From Glandiceps talaboti (lineage: Eukaryota; Hemichordata; Enteropneusta; Spengelidae): DNA of 64,000 bases. The notes beneath the pieces are model-generated. The model was not told the origin of the DNA. It was given only the letters and a program-made list of their open reading frames with translations, and did no database searches. Positions 40,541 through 52,750 of this stretch are shown in pieces. Location of the stretch: assembly GCF_964340395.1 (NCBI RefSeq), contig NC_135559.1:10066259-10130258 (forward strand), read 5' to 3'. The position numbers and the translations under genes were made by a program. How positions within the stretch are numbered: the stretch's first letter is position 1; each line of letters begins with the position of its first letter.

Positions 40541-40965
40541 TTTTTCAATATATAAATTCGATAACCACTACCGAAGTTGGGATATTCGCGCAATAAGCCG
40601 ACGATGGACGAGTCACGGGATCTAGTGATGACCTCAGCGTATGGCTGTTACAACTAATCGTGTGCCTCCCCAATAATACTAAATTCATTTCATCAATTTT
40701 TACCTGAATGTGGTATGATTTATCTTATTGCAGTCATGTAATTTAATTTAATTTTTAAATATTTCTGTTGCCCTTCATTGTAGAGATAAAGTAACACTGA
40801 TAAAAATCTTCCATCATTAAGTTTCTCGAAATATGAAGGGGTGCAAATCTTAATAATAGTACCCGGAAGAAGATTGTAGGTCATGTGATCGTCGGGATCA
40901 TGCGCAAGAAAACGGAGGAAGAAAGTGGCAGCTTGCTTTCCACGAAGAAGCGACTGCTGGAAAAG
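40541..40965. promoter_or_regulatory. shared head-to-head promoter region, LAMP (minus) and COPS9 (plus)
   Basis: Only 425 bp separate the two start codons, or 359 bp if COPS9 starts at the upstream in-frame ATG. The stretch near 40590-40640 has several CpGs. No canonical TATA box stands at a plausible distance on either side. gtcatgtgatc at about 40880-40890 resembles a degenerate CLEAR E-box. Confidence 0.55.
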
Positions 40966-41034
40966 ATGAAACCGTCAGTTGTTGCAGACGAAATGTTCCC
41001 GGAAGGGGGAGGTCCATATGTCGATCTCGAAGAG
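40966..41034 (+). CDS. COPS9: COPS9 exon 1
   Basis: 69 nt, ends in phase 0 at a gtaaga donor. Encodes the conserved [16 protein letters not shown] segment. Confidence 0.93.
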
Positions 41035-43243
41035 GTAAGATTGTTAGTTAAGTGGCACAAAAACATTATCGAAGTGAGCACTGAGCCAGATATGTGTTTG
41101 TCTCTATCACCGTTCGTTATCTTTATCAAGATTTTAATCTCGTAGGGGTCATAGCCTAGCGCGAGGAAAAAAAGGCCAGTTTCCCAGAAAATCAGTAAAA
41201 ACACAAAAGTGGCCATCTATGTAGTTCACATAAAAAGGTGCAACAAAGAGAATGTATGGTGAATTATTTAATAGCAATCAATATGAAAACGACGCAGTAA
41301 CTGTGTTGAGCGATTGTAATTTTTCAGTGTAAAACACTAAACAGTTTAGTAAACTGTAAAGTGTAATAATCCGTTTTTCATAATACTAGTATTTTATTTA
41401 TTACTGTTCATTGTGATATTTGAATATCAAGATTAGCAGTTTTTTGCAAGGAGATAATGTTCAAAGACTTTGTCTTATACACCTTTAATATACTCAGAAA
41501 TTGTATGGTTGTAATTTGGTGGACTGTACATCAGTTTTAATAGGACAGGGCAGGTGCATGAATTTTAGCAACTATATTACATTGTAGGTCCGAAATATTT
41601 GAACTGATGGTTTGATAAAGGAAACGTTGTGTTGTGTTGTGTTGTGTTGTGTTGTGTAAGTATAAACCAAAATCAAAGCTGTATTCATAATACTGTTATC
41701 ATTACACCCTAGGTTTATATAGCATCACAAGAAATACCATTTAAGTTACATTACTACATACATTGATATTGAAACATTATTTTATTATCAAAAACCTAAA
41801 AATATTGAGGAAAAATCAAAACCGAATCAGATTTTGACCCTATGAAATATTTTATATGACACAGACAAAAGAGTGTGGTTGTATGATAAGTTAATAAATG
41901 TTTAAATAAATCCTAGGAATGGTTTATATTTAGTAAAATTGTATATTGCAGGCCGGTGGCTCAGCTGGACTACTAATGGATTTAGCTGCAAACGAAAAAG
42001 CTGTACATGGTGATTTCTTTAATGGTAAGTGTTTGATGTACAATAGCATTACCATTAATTCATTTTAGAGCACTGTCCCAAAAAGGTTTACTAAGGTTTA
42101 CAAAAAAAATTGTTTGGTTCCAGTCATCCGACCCCACCTATTTTTTTTACTGTCGACCCTAAATTGTTTTTACATATTCGAAAAAAGAATAATAAAATCG
42201 CAAAAAATGTGAAGTCTCGCAAGAAATAGTGGATGCGAAAACTGACATCTTAAAAAGACAATATAAAACTGTTCTTCCAATCTGTAATGGCTGTACATCT
42301 GATGGCGAAACCAATAACACAGAGACCATATGGAAAACAACAGGAAACATAAATACCTGAACTACAATGTAGACACTCACGTATGAAAAAAAATATATAG
42401 AAAAAATAAAATACAAAATCTACCTACCCCTCCTTTTCTAAAATTGACTGTAATCGGAACCACACAATTTTTTTGTTAGGCCTAACATTGTCAATATATT
42501 CTTTGCAATTAATACCATTATCTCGGTAGAACATTACACTGTAAATGATTTTTAACGTTAGCAATGTTTGTAAGATTTCTTGAGTTAGATGACACTGTAT
42601 TTCAGGTGAAATGGTTTCAATTGTACTTCTCATCATAACTGTTGATGTAGAAAGAACTATGTATCACTTAAAAAGCCCCAGGAGCTCTGTGGATAGATAT
42701 TTTGCATAATTTTTGTTTTTGTATGATTTGTTTATGTTGTATTTGTTGAAGTCTGCATGCAGACCTTGCGGTCAAACCCTATCAACAACCTAGAAATGTA
42801 CTATTTGTTGACAAGCAAGTGATCTGATCTGTACCTGAGTCGGGACTGTTTACATACTGACATCAAGCTGTGTACATAGTACCATCAGTGATAAGAGCTG
42901 AGGCAGTTCCACTAAATTAATATGATTGACCTGTTTTGATAAAATTTTGGTGTATTTTTCAACGGACAATCGTTTCATGAAAAACAACAAAACGCAGCTG
43001 CTTGGACTTTTAGTTGAAAAACAGAAATATGAAATATGAAATATGACAATAGCACCAGATACCTTTTCCAGTGATGATCACTTGCAGATGTCTTTTCTTT
43101 ACATCATAATTATGATGGTCATATTTGTTAAGTTGTTGCCATGGAAACTTCATAACAAGCACTAACTTACAAAGAAACTGAAAAAATATTGTTTGTACCT
43201 TGCAGACTTTGAAGACCTGTTTGATGATGAAGATTTGACATAG
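40966..43243 (+). CDS. COPS9: COP9 signalosome complex subunit 9 (CSNAP), 3 exons, 59 aa
   Basis: Exons 40966-41034, 41952-42024 and 43206-43243 (180 nt, phases 0 then 1, all GT-AG). The product has [20 protein letters not shown], then [20 protein letters not shown], and ends [12 protein letters not shown]. From memory this is nearly the same as human COPS9 (57 residues; [20 protein letters not shown]... [10 protein letters not shown]..). COPS9 is the small acidic subunit of the COP9 signalosome, which removes NEDD8 from cullin-RING ligases; the Phe/Asp-rich C-terminus docks it on the complex. Start chosen for homology and an A at -3. An in-frame ATG at 40900 would add 22 residues; an in-frame stop lies at 40834. 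Confidence 0.95.
41630..41657. repeat. (GTGTT)n pentanucleotide repeat
   Basis: Five tandem tgttg units in COPS9 intron 1; the rest of that intron shows nothing recognisable. Confidence 0.85.
41952..42024 (+). CDS. COPS9: COPS9 exon 2
   Basis: 73 nt, acceptor tatattgcag, donor gtaagtg, phase 0 to 1. Encodes [20 protein letters not shown] and DFFN. Confidence 0.95.
42093..42484. mobile_element. AGGCCT-ended inverted-repeat element, copy 2
   Basis: Left end ttgtttggttccagtcatcc; right end gtaatcggaaccacacaatt then tttgttaggcct. The interior matches copy 1 closely (agaaatagtggatgcg, taatggctgtacatctgatg). In COPS9 intron 2. Confidence 0.8.
43206..43243 (+). CDS. COPS9: COPS9 exon 3 with stop
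   Basis: 38 nt, acceptor taccttgcag. Completes the split Asp codon and encodes [11 protein letters not shown] then TAG. An attaaa at 43690-43695 and an aataaa at 44489-44494 are candidate polyadenylation signals. Confidence 0.95.
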
Positions 43244-43894
43244 AATATTACGATGACAGCCGAATTTTAAGAACTTTTTTTTTTCACACTCAAGACTGAA
43301 CCTGAAATGTATGGATAACATGTAAGAACTAAAAAAGCAGCTGATGTCAATATCACGTTATGTACATGCAGTTTATCTGTATATAGACATTGTATACAGT
43401 TATATATTTAACACAGTTGTGGTATTTTGTCATATGCGCATTGTTGTATACTCGTATGTAAAGCGTTATGACGTCGTTTTCATCATCTGGATATTGTCAA
43501 CTCTCATTAATTGTATTCTGACAACAGTGTCTGTGACTGCTGTGCTGTGATCTATCATCCCTGTTTCAGCCCAGAAATAGAATGCTCTGTATTGTCCGAC
43601 AGGGTGGTACCAAAAGATTTGGGGAGGGTGGGGTTGGGTTTATGTTACAGCTAGAGGACTTTAAATGTATGTACAATGTGTTGCTTGCATTAAAAACAAG
43701 AGAACTTTTTTTTAAGTTATTGTAAATTGACAGTGAAAAAGGTTAAAAATCTCATCCTATATCCACTAGTTGAATTGCTTTCTAGAATTTTTCTCTTGTC
43801 TATACATCTTAATAATATCTCTGTCAGTCTCACATCTGTATTGTACATCTTTATAAATTGTAAATTCAACAATATAAATGTTAGTTAACATGTA

Positions 43895-44270
43895 TCAGTG
43901 TTTTTGCTAAGGTTGGGGAACCCTGGTAACAGAGAAGGGAAATCTGGTAAAACCTACATGAATTTCCCTACGTACCATTTATCTTAATTTTGGTAGGGAA
44001 CCCTCGTAAATGCTTGGGGAACTCATATTTTACCGACTCAACAAAAACACTGGGAGGGAACCCTAGTAAAATGACAGTGGAACTCAGGTAGATTTAACTA
44101 TTTCCCACCCCTAACAAAACACTGATAGGGAACTCTGGTAAAATGACTGGGGAACTCAGAATTTACCTAGTTACCACCATGAACAAAAACACTGGTAGGG
44201 AACCTGGTAAAATGACATGGGATCTCAGGCAAATTTTACCTACTTACCACCTGTAACAAAACAGTCTGTG
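43895..44270. repeat. degenerate ~75-bp tandem repeat, about 5 units
   Basis: Recurring ggtagggaaccctggtaaaa, tgacnggggaactcag, accnacttaccac and aacaaaaacactg blocks. Single diverged copies of similar sequence occur near 29270, 33780 and 38255. Confidence 0.75.
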
Positions 44271-44429
44271 TAATTGATGTAACAAGAAAAAAAGTTGTCT
44301 TTGGTACTACAGCACATGTGAGATGGATAGTTTCATTGCCAGACTAAGAACATTGCAGTAACTTCCATTGGACTAACGCACATTTTGTCAGAATGTAGAG
44401 TTTGTTTATACTATGTATGGCGGCTATGG

Positions 44430-44451
44430 GGGGGGGGGGGGGGGGGGGGGG
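44430..44451. repeat. poly-G tract
   Basis: About 22 G residues downstream of COPS9. Confidence 0.85.
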
Positions 44452-44696
44452 TGTTCATTTCTGATATTCTTCTTTCATGCCTGTATTGAATAAAAGTGAA
44501 TTTTAATGATAGAAAACAGAAAGTGACTGGTCTTGTGTTTAATATTTGTTTAGAATAGATATGAGATAAATGCAGACAGTTTGAACCCTCTGTATCCTTG
44601 CTGTAAAACAGTTACAACTGCTGACATCGAAGCATTGATGAATGGAATCCACCAAACCTGTTACAAACAGGGTAAGTAAACAAATGAATTGCATTA

Positions 44697-45057
44697 CAGT
44701 GCTTTTCCCCAGAGCGAGTCAAAGCTATCAAATGAATTATCAAGATCAGTGAGCCTGATCACAAGGTTTCATGTTGAGAAAGACGCCATGTATTTAGTAA
44801 ATGATTTAAACAGTAACTACTACATTAGGTATAATCTATTGAAGTTCAAACAAAATCCATGGTCAACAGCCAGTTAAAGTTGGTAGAATCTGTTAAAGTA
44901 GTATGCATATGCTGTTACTGTTTATATGATTAACTAAATACAGAGCCCACACATACTATCTTTATGGTGTTTATCTCAACATGAAAACTTGCAATCAAAC
45001 TCACTGATCTTGATAGTTCATCTAATGGCTTTGACTGGCTTTGGGGAAAAAGCACTG
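44697..45057. mobile_element. mariner/pogo-like MITE nested in a foldback element
   Basis: Terminal inverted repeats of about 62 bp starting CAGTGCTTTTCCCC and ending GGGGAAAAAGCACTG. TA duplication at 44695-44696 and 45058-45059. Removing the insert and one TA restores gcattaataac, as found in the opposite arm of the host element. No coding capacity. Confidence 0.88.
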
Positions 45058-45143
45058 TAATAACACTTGGCTCAGTATGTTGGAACAGCAGAGACTTGTA
45101 TTACAATTTACATTACATGGTTTGATAAAGACAGCTTTATGTA

Positions 45144-45219
45144 TACAATAGACACCAGGTGGAAAGATAAACAACAAAGCGGAGCCGCGTTGTTTATCTT
45201 TCCACCTGTGTCTATTGTA
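45144..45219. repeat. 76-bp near-perfect palindrome
   Basis: Arms of about 31 nt (tacaatagacac, aggtggaaagataaacaac and complement) differ by one base around the loop aaagcggagccgc. Possibly a third small insertion; no target duplication is clear. Confidence 0.8.
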
Positions 45220-45959
45220 CTTCTGCCTGACAAGTTCACACGATGGCAGGATTAGTCCATCTATACTTCCATATCCAGGCATATGGTTTCTGACTTTGCT
45301 GGACTGGTTTTACTTGAACTACAAAGGTCAACCCAATTCACACCTTCTAAACCCCCTTTGTCTTACACTATCCAATACTGATACGACTTCAGCAGCAACT
45401 CAGACAAGGAGTTGGTTATAACCCTCTACACACACTATAATATTAGCTCCGGTAGACGACTGCTAATCCTGTACATGTCAAACATCGAGTCAACATTTTG
45501 ACAGCTAAAGGTATAAGGCCTCTTTATGAGATAGTACATGAAATGCCAGGTGGAACTTCAATTTCGTTTGTGGACATGACCTATTATGTAAAGAGGTCAT
45601 GTAACTGTTCTTATCAAATGATGGAATGTAATACTTGTCTCTCTGTATTTCCAACATACTGTGCCAAGAGTTATTAATGCAATTCAGTTGTTTACTTTCC
45701 CTGTTTGTAACAGGTTCTGTTCGGCAATGCTTCAATGTTGACAGTTTTAAACTTTTACTACTGACTTTTTTTATCCAGGGTTCTCCCCAGCCTTGATGGA
45801 GTGCTGGTAGGGGGCATATTAATATTACTGGTCACAAGTTTGTAATACAATATATGTGACAAAGGACTGTATATGCAAATTAAACTCTGTAGTTGATTTG
45901 TCATTTGAGCATTGGACACTAGATATCAGTGCAGAGAGAACCTGACATGTTTAGTACAT

Positions 45960-46595
45960 CAGGGGCGCGTTCGGTAGACAAAGCGCCCGTGGACGTTTCA
46001 AAACATTTTGTTCCCGAACGACTAATTGTCATAGTTTTTCGCGGGCGACCTGGGACGAAGAAAGGCGGAAGAGTGAGGTGACTCGCCAAAAGCCAAGATG
46101 GCGGCCACGAATTCTCACTTCATCGGCGAACTTAAGTTTTTGTGTAGGATTAATTAGTGCACATTAGTTTTGATTCAGCACTGCAAAAAAGTTCATGGAA
46201 TTGGTCATTTACAATTGGCAACGGTATTTAGAAATACGAATACCCGTCGGGATAAAGGTACGGTCGATTTGACGTACATTGAGCGATGCAAGATAAACTT
46301 GGTGTCAGGTCACAGGTCAAAGATCACTTCGTTAGTGTAAAAATAGTGTATGCATAAATAACAGGCCTTTTTAGGCATTCTAGCATCCTTACAGTACTGC
46401 AAAGGTGTGATTTAACTATGCGCATCGTCTTTGCAGTGATGAGTGCTGAATGTACACAAAATGTGACAATCTTCTGTTTGAATGTGCTGCCATCTTTTGT
46501 TTTTCATGCGCAACATGCAAAATACAGTTCGGCGCAGTGCCAGAGCGCCCTGGCCAGACAATGACAAAACGTTTTGACTACCGAACACGCCCCTG
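45960..46595. mobile_element. DNA transposon derivative with CAGGGGCG ends, 636 bp
   Basis: Left end caggggcgcgttcggtagac; right end gactaccgaacacgcccctg (as its near complement), about 20 nt with two mismatches, plus a subterminal acattttgtt/acaaaacgtt pair. The interior is richer in CpG and has gccaagatggcggcc at about 46092, a YY1-type motif. Ends look hAT-like but I see no 8-bp duplication. No transposase frame. Confidence 0.7.
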
Positions 46596-47060
46596 TATAT
46601 TCTGACAAACCATTATTTGTGACTGGGGAACCAAGATGAAAACAAACAACAGATGGTATCCGATATTATACACCTGTAGCATAGTCATACATATAGTATA
46701 TTGTATCCAGTTAGACTGTATGATGAACACTTCCCAGAGAGTAAAGAATACCCGACAGATACTTTTCAACAACAAAAAATGGAAAAAATTATCAGGTCTC
46801 ACATTGAGTAACATCTTTTTTTATGAGGAAATGTAGCATGTTTGCCATCTGTAACAATTAATGTTGATAGGTGAAATTTTGAGTTTATTTTGCTGAATAA
46901 GTGAAAAAAACAAACTGACACGGGCAGGGCCTAGGGAAAAGGTTCAGTAATAACAACCCCTTTTGACTGATTTATAGACCAAAGGCCAGTTTAAAAAGGT
47001 GAATACATCAAACAAAAAATCAAGTCATAAAATCTATTTTAACATGAATATCATCATTGT

Positions 47061-47098
47061 TGGTGGTGGTGGTGGTGGTGGTGGTGGTGGTGGTGGTG
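47061..47098. repeat. (GGT)n microsatellite
   Basis: About twelve GGT units. Confidence 0.92.
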
Positions 47099-48023
47099 AA
47101 AAACAAGATGGCGGATACATTTTTGATTTGAAAAACTGAAATTTTTTGAACATCAAATTTTCATGAAAATCCCTCCCAATGGTGTAATAATACTGACAAA
47201 ATTGTGTAAAACAATGTTAAAAATGTCCTGTATTATGTTTCCTTGACCTTCAGTTTTAATTTTTTTGTAAACTCAGTCCAGATGTCATGCCAATTGATAC
47301 ATTTTACAGTCACTGAAACCACCAGAAAAGTATTAATTATTCACTGGTATCAATTTTTGCCGATGGCTAAGAAAATGACACATTTAGTGAAAAAAAAATC
47401 ATAGTGTCACACAATCTTTCTATAACTGGATTCAAATTTTATGAAATGATAAATGAGACTAAAATTATATGCATAAAATGCTTTTTTTTGGAAGATAATT
47501 CATGATTCTCAGTCTTCTGTATAATCTTTGAAAATATAGTCATGTTCCTGTATGTTTCTAGATATTCTACACCCAAAAAAGCTGACAGATGGCCTGTGTT
47601 TTATCTCATCTGATATTCTGAGGAAAGTACTGTACTAAACCTCTATCTGCACTCATTTCCCGCCTAAACCATTTGAAGAAATTTTTTTTTGTTTCCTTTT
47701 TTTGGCACCTATCAACTTTAATTTGGAATACAGGTATAGAGATGGAATTGGTCATAAAATATTGACAAAATTTTGCATTTAGAAAAAAATTCCACAAGAA
47801 TGAAACTATCCATTTTAGTTGGAGACTACTTTGTAGGCTGTAGTGCCGACATTTACATTAAAAAATGTAAACTGGCACCTGTCGTTAATCATATTACGGT
47901 AATGTCTTCCCAACCAGAAATTTATAAAAACAAGGAATATTCCATGTTTAGAAAATTTGTGTATTATTTATGATTCGTGCATCTTTTTACACACACTCAC
48001 AGACACATCTTTAATCCATACAA

Positions 48024-48264
<241 letters not shown>

Positions 48265-48597
48265 AGTTGGTATTTGCATGAAAAAATCACATTTTTTCAT
48301 TACCTCAGATTAGGGTCTCCAAGTCTCAACATCAATATCTATGATACTGAGGTTAAAATAAGTACATTATCATATCATTTTGTTCACTTTGTGTCAAGAA
48401 TGGCTGGAAAAACAGTACAAAGAGAAAAGAAACCCTCTTCAGTTACTCTCTGCAGTCTAGTCTGTTGACCTCTCTTAATTCACTGCATGTGAAATTTTTC
48501 TTTTTTCATTAATTGGGTTACTTTTGAAAGAACTGAAGTTTAAAATCAGATATTGATCAATATGGGCACTAGTCTCTGACAGTACAAATGTCTGTTT

Positions 48598-49028
48598 AAA
48601 GGGGAACACTATTCAGGCATTTTTTTAAACTTTGGGTTCTAGAGTCACTTTTGCAACACAAATTTTTTGCCATAACCAAGAAACACAAATACAATTTGTT
48701 TCACATTCAGTGTCCTAAGAGTGGCCCAGTGTTGCCTCATGGGGGCTGCAGACATGCATATTTATTAGATAAGCAACAATTATTCATAAGTGCCTATTAC
48801 CTGCAGATGAAGTCATGACTATGTATTGTTCATTGAATACATGTGCATGTATGCTAACTCCCATGAGGCAATGCTGGGCTACTGCTAGGACAATGAATGT
48901 AAAAACAAGTTGAAATTTCGTGTTTCATGGCATTTGGGTGAAATTTGTGATGTTAAATCTTGAAATTACTCAAGAGAACCCAAAGTTTATTAAAATGCTG
49001 TATTTTCCTGGAATGACATTCCTTAACC
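48598..49028. mobile_element. TTAA-type inverted-repeat element, copy 3
   Basis: Left end ttaaaggggaacactattca then tttgggttctagag. Right end agagaacccaaagtttatta then cctggaatgacattccttaa. An internal inverted pair, atgcatatttattagat/gttcattgaatacatgtgca, is also seen. Same family as 11120-11266. Confidence 0.65.
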
Positions 49029-49947
49029 ACCACTTGCAATTGGCTGAACCTGGATCAACTCGCAATGATTTTTCTGTTGCAATCCAGTCTTTCAAGCCAA
49101 AAGTTATGATCATTGTAATCTTGTGAACTCTCTCCTTTTTCAAAATTGTACAATACATACTTCGTTTTTGGTTGTTTTTTGTGTTGTTATTCGAGTAAGG
49201 CTGCATTTTCTGTGTTGTTATGACTGAAAGCCGATAGATATATCACTAACCCCCCCCCCCCCACCACCACACAAACTTGCATATTACACACCCTTAGGAA
49301 AGAAGCCTTCTGTAATACAAATTTCAAGAAAAAAATTGACACTATTTTTTAAACTTAATATCAATTTTATTTTTATAACATGATAAGACAAGACAAGACA
49401 TGATATAAGTTAGCAGAGTATAGAGACACCGACTAAAAGTGTAAGATCTACCACAGACACTTTCTGATACACTAAGATCTCCTCAAACTTAAACTATGCA
49501 AAGCAGATTTGGTTAATAAAGCGTACATGTCAAAAAGAAACTTAAAGCTATAGTCACTGTAAATTTTACAACTTTCTTGCAATTTTTTTTCTTGACATGA
49601 CCACATAATCTTTGTTCTGATGATGAAGAACCATCTGTGCTGGTAGCTACAAATAGATTAAAACTTTGCATTTCACCAAAATGCTTGAATAAACCCTAGC
49701 TTGAATTCAGCCAATATGTATTTGTTCTTCTTGCTCATGTTTGTATCATCACCAAAGTGCTGAGGACTGTCTGGAAATAATTCGAGTACAAACATGAAAT
49801 AGTTGCAAAACCAAGAAGATTATATTTTTTTCTTGTCAATAGCAATATGTACAGAATTGAACATGTATGATAGCTTTTAGAGACAACTGAGTTCTCTGTG
49901 TTCATGAATATCAGTTAGCCTTTCTCACTGTCCTCTGGAGCATTGCT

Positions 49948-50289
49948 AAGGCAAAAACAAAAGAACTGTTTCTGGTAAGGGTACGCATCACTTAAATACC
50001 CTCGTATCGGTCTCTTTTTTTTGTGTTTGTCCAGCCCATGCAGTCTGCAGATCTGTGGGGAAACACAAAAAATACCCCCTCCCTACTTCAGTGAAGACAA
50101 CTACAGAGCCAATCATAAACAAGCAAATGACATCTGCCCTACAAACTTGCTCTAAAATACTAAATAAAAAGAACAGTAACTGCCATAAATAGTAGATTGA
50201 GTGATGGGTTTGTTGAGAATTAAAAAAAAAATTGTGTTATAATTTTAGACAAACTCTCCTGACCAGAAACATGTTTTCCTTTTTGGCCT
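49948..50289. mobile_element. AAGGCC-ended inverted-repeat element, copy 2
   Basis: gaactgtttctggtaagg near the left end and ctgaccagaaacatg then ttttggccta at the right. The interior matches 34318-34671 in the opposite orientation. Confidence 0.75.
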
Positions 50290-50294
50290 AAAAG

Positions 50295-50450
50295 GGTTGT
50301 TTTGTATGTACTGATATCTACCATATAATTGTACTTGAATATCCTTGTACTGTGGATCCTCATCGACTACATAGGGCTAATCATTCGTTGACGTGTTACT
50401 GCGATGCTCCGTGTTATTGCAAAGCCCCTGAGGCACTTGTGTTGATGTAT
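50295..50450. repeat. partial relative of the 52751-53026 foldback element
   Basis: ttttgtatgtactgatatct, cgactacatagggctaatca and gtgttactgcgatgctccgt resemble blocks of 52751-53026. Adjacent to the AAGGCC element. Confidence 0.6.
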
Positions 50451-50477
50451 TACTGCATTCAACCAGTACTACTACTA

Positions 50478-50575
50478 GTCTGTCTACGTCACTGATCTGT
50501 GACTCTGCTACTCTCATTCACTGTGGATAGTGAACAAGTGTAGCAGAGTCACCAATCCAGCGACATAGACAGCCT
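50478..50575. repeat. ~97-bp inverted repeat (hairpin)
   Basis: gtctgtctacgtcactgatc and gtgactctgctac pair with gtagcagagtcac and ccagcgacatagacagcc around a loop near 50525. Confidence 0.75.
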
Positions 50576-51771
50576 TGCTGAACCAGTACGGAAGTTGTTC
50601 TAATGTCATTTTAGAGTAAATCCTACCTGTTGGTAAACTTGATGTTATTATTAAAAAACGCCCTAGCATCCTCAGTTTAGAAAAAATCTTACTGACATAA
50701 GGGGTCTCGTAACTTAGACATGTAAGAGGGAAATACAGACCCCTTATCAAAATGGATAAAGTTTCCTAGTCAAAATATTGCCAAACCTTATACTGTATTA
50801 GCCAAACATTTGAAGAAAAAATGTCAGATTATGACACGTTTTACTAAAACTTCTCATTTTTCAGCATTTAAAGAATTCACAAGTCTAGTCATCAAGGTAA
50901 TGAATGCACTGGGTTTTAATTATGTAAATGCCTCTATTTGTGATACAATTATACAATTCTCTCATAAATGTATACACACATATGAAGAGTAAATATCTAT
51001 CTTACTACTACATTTCAGCTGTTGCATAGTTTGTATCAAAGTTTAGACTTGACATAATATTGTCATTGTAAAGTTGTTGGATATTAAGTACCTATACTAT
51101 AATTGAACTCTAGAGGGCGCTATTTACTAACTTTGTCCTTATCTTAACTTATCTAAATTTCTCACCACATTGCTTGTGTTGAATCCTATCATTAACTTAT
51201 GTTGCTTAAATGTCTTACTTTTGTCTTCTTATATCCTAACTATTATTTTCAAAGGTTGATGTTGGCTAAAATTTGCGCAACAGGAAATATTTTTCGATAC
51301 TATTCTTACAGGTATCTACATTTTCTGAGTTTGTGATCTAGATCACCTCTACGGTTGGCAAGATGAGATTTGGTATGACGGGATCAAACTGGATCAAACT
51401 GGTTTAATAAACCTAGTTGCACTGAAAATGACCCAAATTATGCTTTGTAGGTTGTCAAAATGGAGAAGGTTACAGGCAATATATACAAACACTAGCTGTT
51501 ATTGAACAATTCAACAGTCAAATTCAAGTCATAAAATGCAAGGAAGTTGATAATTTACAACTGAAAGAAAAGAGCACTTTTGTTGTATTACCCAATACAA
51601 TTGAAAAAGTGCTTTTCATTATACTAGTATTAACCAATCAGAATGCATCTCACATATCTGCATATTCTCATTTGAATATTAAGCTGTGTCACCCATACTG
51701 GAAAACTGCATGTATTGTTCATTCCATACTAAGAGAAAATACAACCCATAACACCAAAGTAAAGCATTTTC

Positions 51772-51945
51772 TGCATAGGTACCACAATCGTTTATAGCAT
51801 CTATATCAAGTGTAAAAGTATACTGTTTCATTTGCTAATTGACTACATTAGAAAGGCCACATGCTAGGCTTGTAAATAAACCAATTGAAACTGTAAACTT
51901 TTACACTTGATATGAATGCTATAAACGAGTGTAGCACATAGAGAA
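51772..51945. repeat. ~170-bp inverted repeat
   Basis: Left arm: cgtttatagcat, atatcaagtgtaaaagt. Right arm: acttttacacttgatat, gaatgctataaacgagtg. Single related arms occur near 57190 and 58690. Confidence 0.75.
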
Positions 51946-52750
51946 AGTGTTCTACTTCAGTGTTACTAGTTGTAATACCTTGGTCATACACAAACCATCT
52001 ATAACTTCCCGATAAAATGACAAATGATCAAACCTATGTTTCACAAAAAAAACCACAACTAATAAATTATTCTGTTGGAAATAACTTTTGTTACTAAAGT
52101 CTTATTGAATTCTCAAGGGTTCTAAGGGCCAAATTCAATAGTTCAATGTACGGTAAAAAACTAAATTCTTTTACTTTGGAGTGGGATTGAGCCATTTCAG
52201 TTCTCATCCTACAAAATCAATTTTACTTTTAATGGAATCTGTTTTGTACCCCTAGATACAAATATTTTCTAAACAAATCTTGTCAAATTGCGAAATGGGA
52301 GAATTTTCAATAAAACAAATGCATGGCACTAAAGTACAGTAAAGTGTCAATATATGAGCTATTTTTTCCTCTCTACATACTGGCTTTGTATTAATAGCAC
52401 TATATACTACTACATACTGATTAGAAATTAAATTGCTGTCTGAAAAAATTCGAAATTTTGACAATTTAGTTATGGAAGGGGGTGGGGTCCGAGGCCCAGC
52501 TAAAAGAATTGTTTTTTATCCTACATTGAACTATTGACCTTGCCTCTAATTCCACTTCTCTCCATTTCAATCTTAGATTTGATTTCCTGACTCTGACTGG
52601 CATGTATTTTTCACGCCCCAAAAATGGCTAATCTGATTGGTGGCAACTATAAGGGTTATTCATTGCCACTGACATGGTCTAAAGTTTAAAGGGGCACAAG
52701 CTGAGTTTGTACATTTTTGGGGAAGTAATTTTTCCTGCATATTTGAAAGT

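Larger units (their letters stand above)
44610..45756. mobile_element. long-TIR foldback element, copy 2, with nested insertion
   Basis: Left arm: gacatcgaagcattg, acctgttacaaacaggg, gtaaacaaatgaattgcatt. Right arm: the complement, ending gcaatgcttcaatgttgaca. Same family as 27131-27525. The left arm is split at 44696 by a 361-bp insert. A 76-bp palindrome lies in the interior. Confidence 0.82.

Noticed and set aside
45960-46595. 8-bp target duplication for the CAGGGGCG element
   Set aside because: The flanks tagtacat and tatattct match at only a few positions, so no duplication can be claimed.
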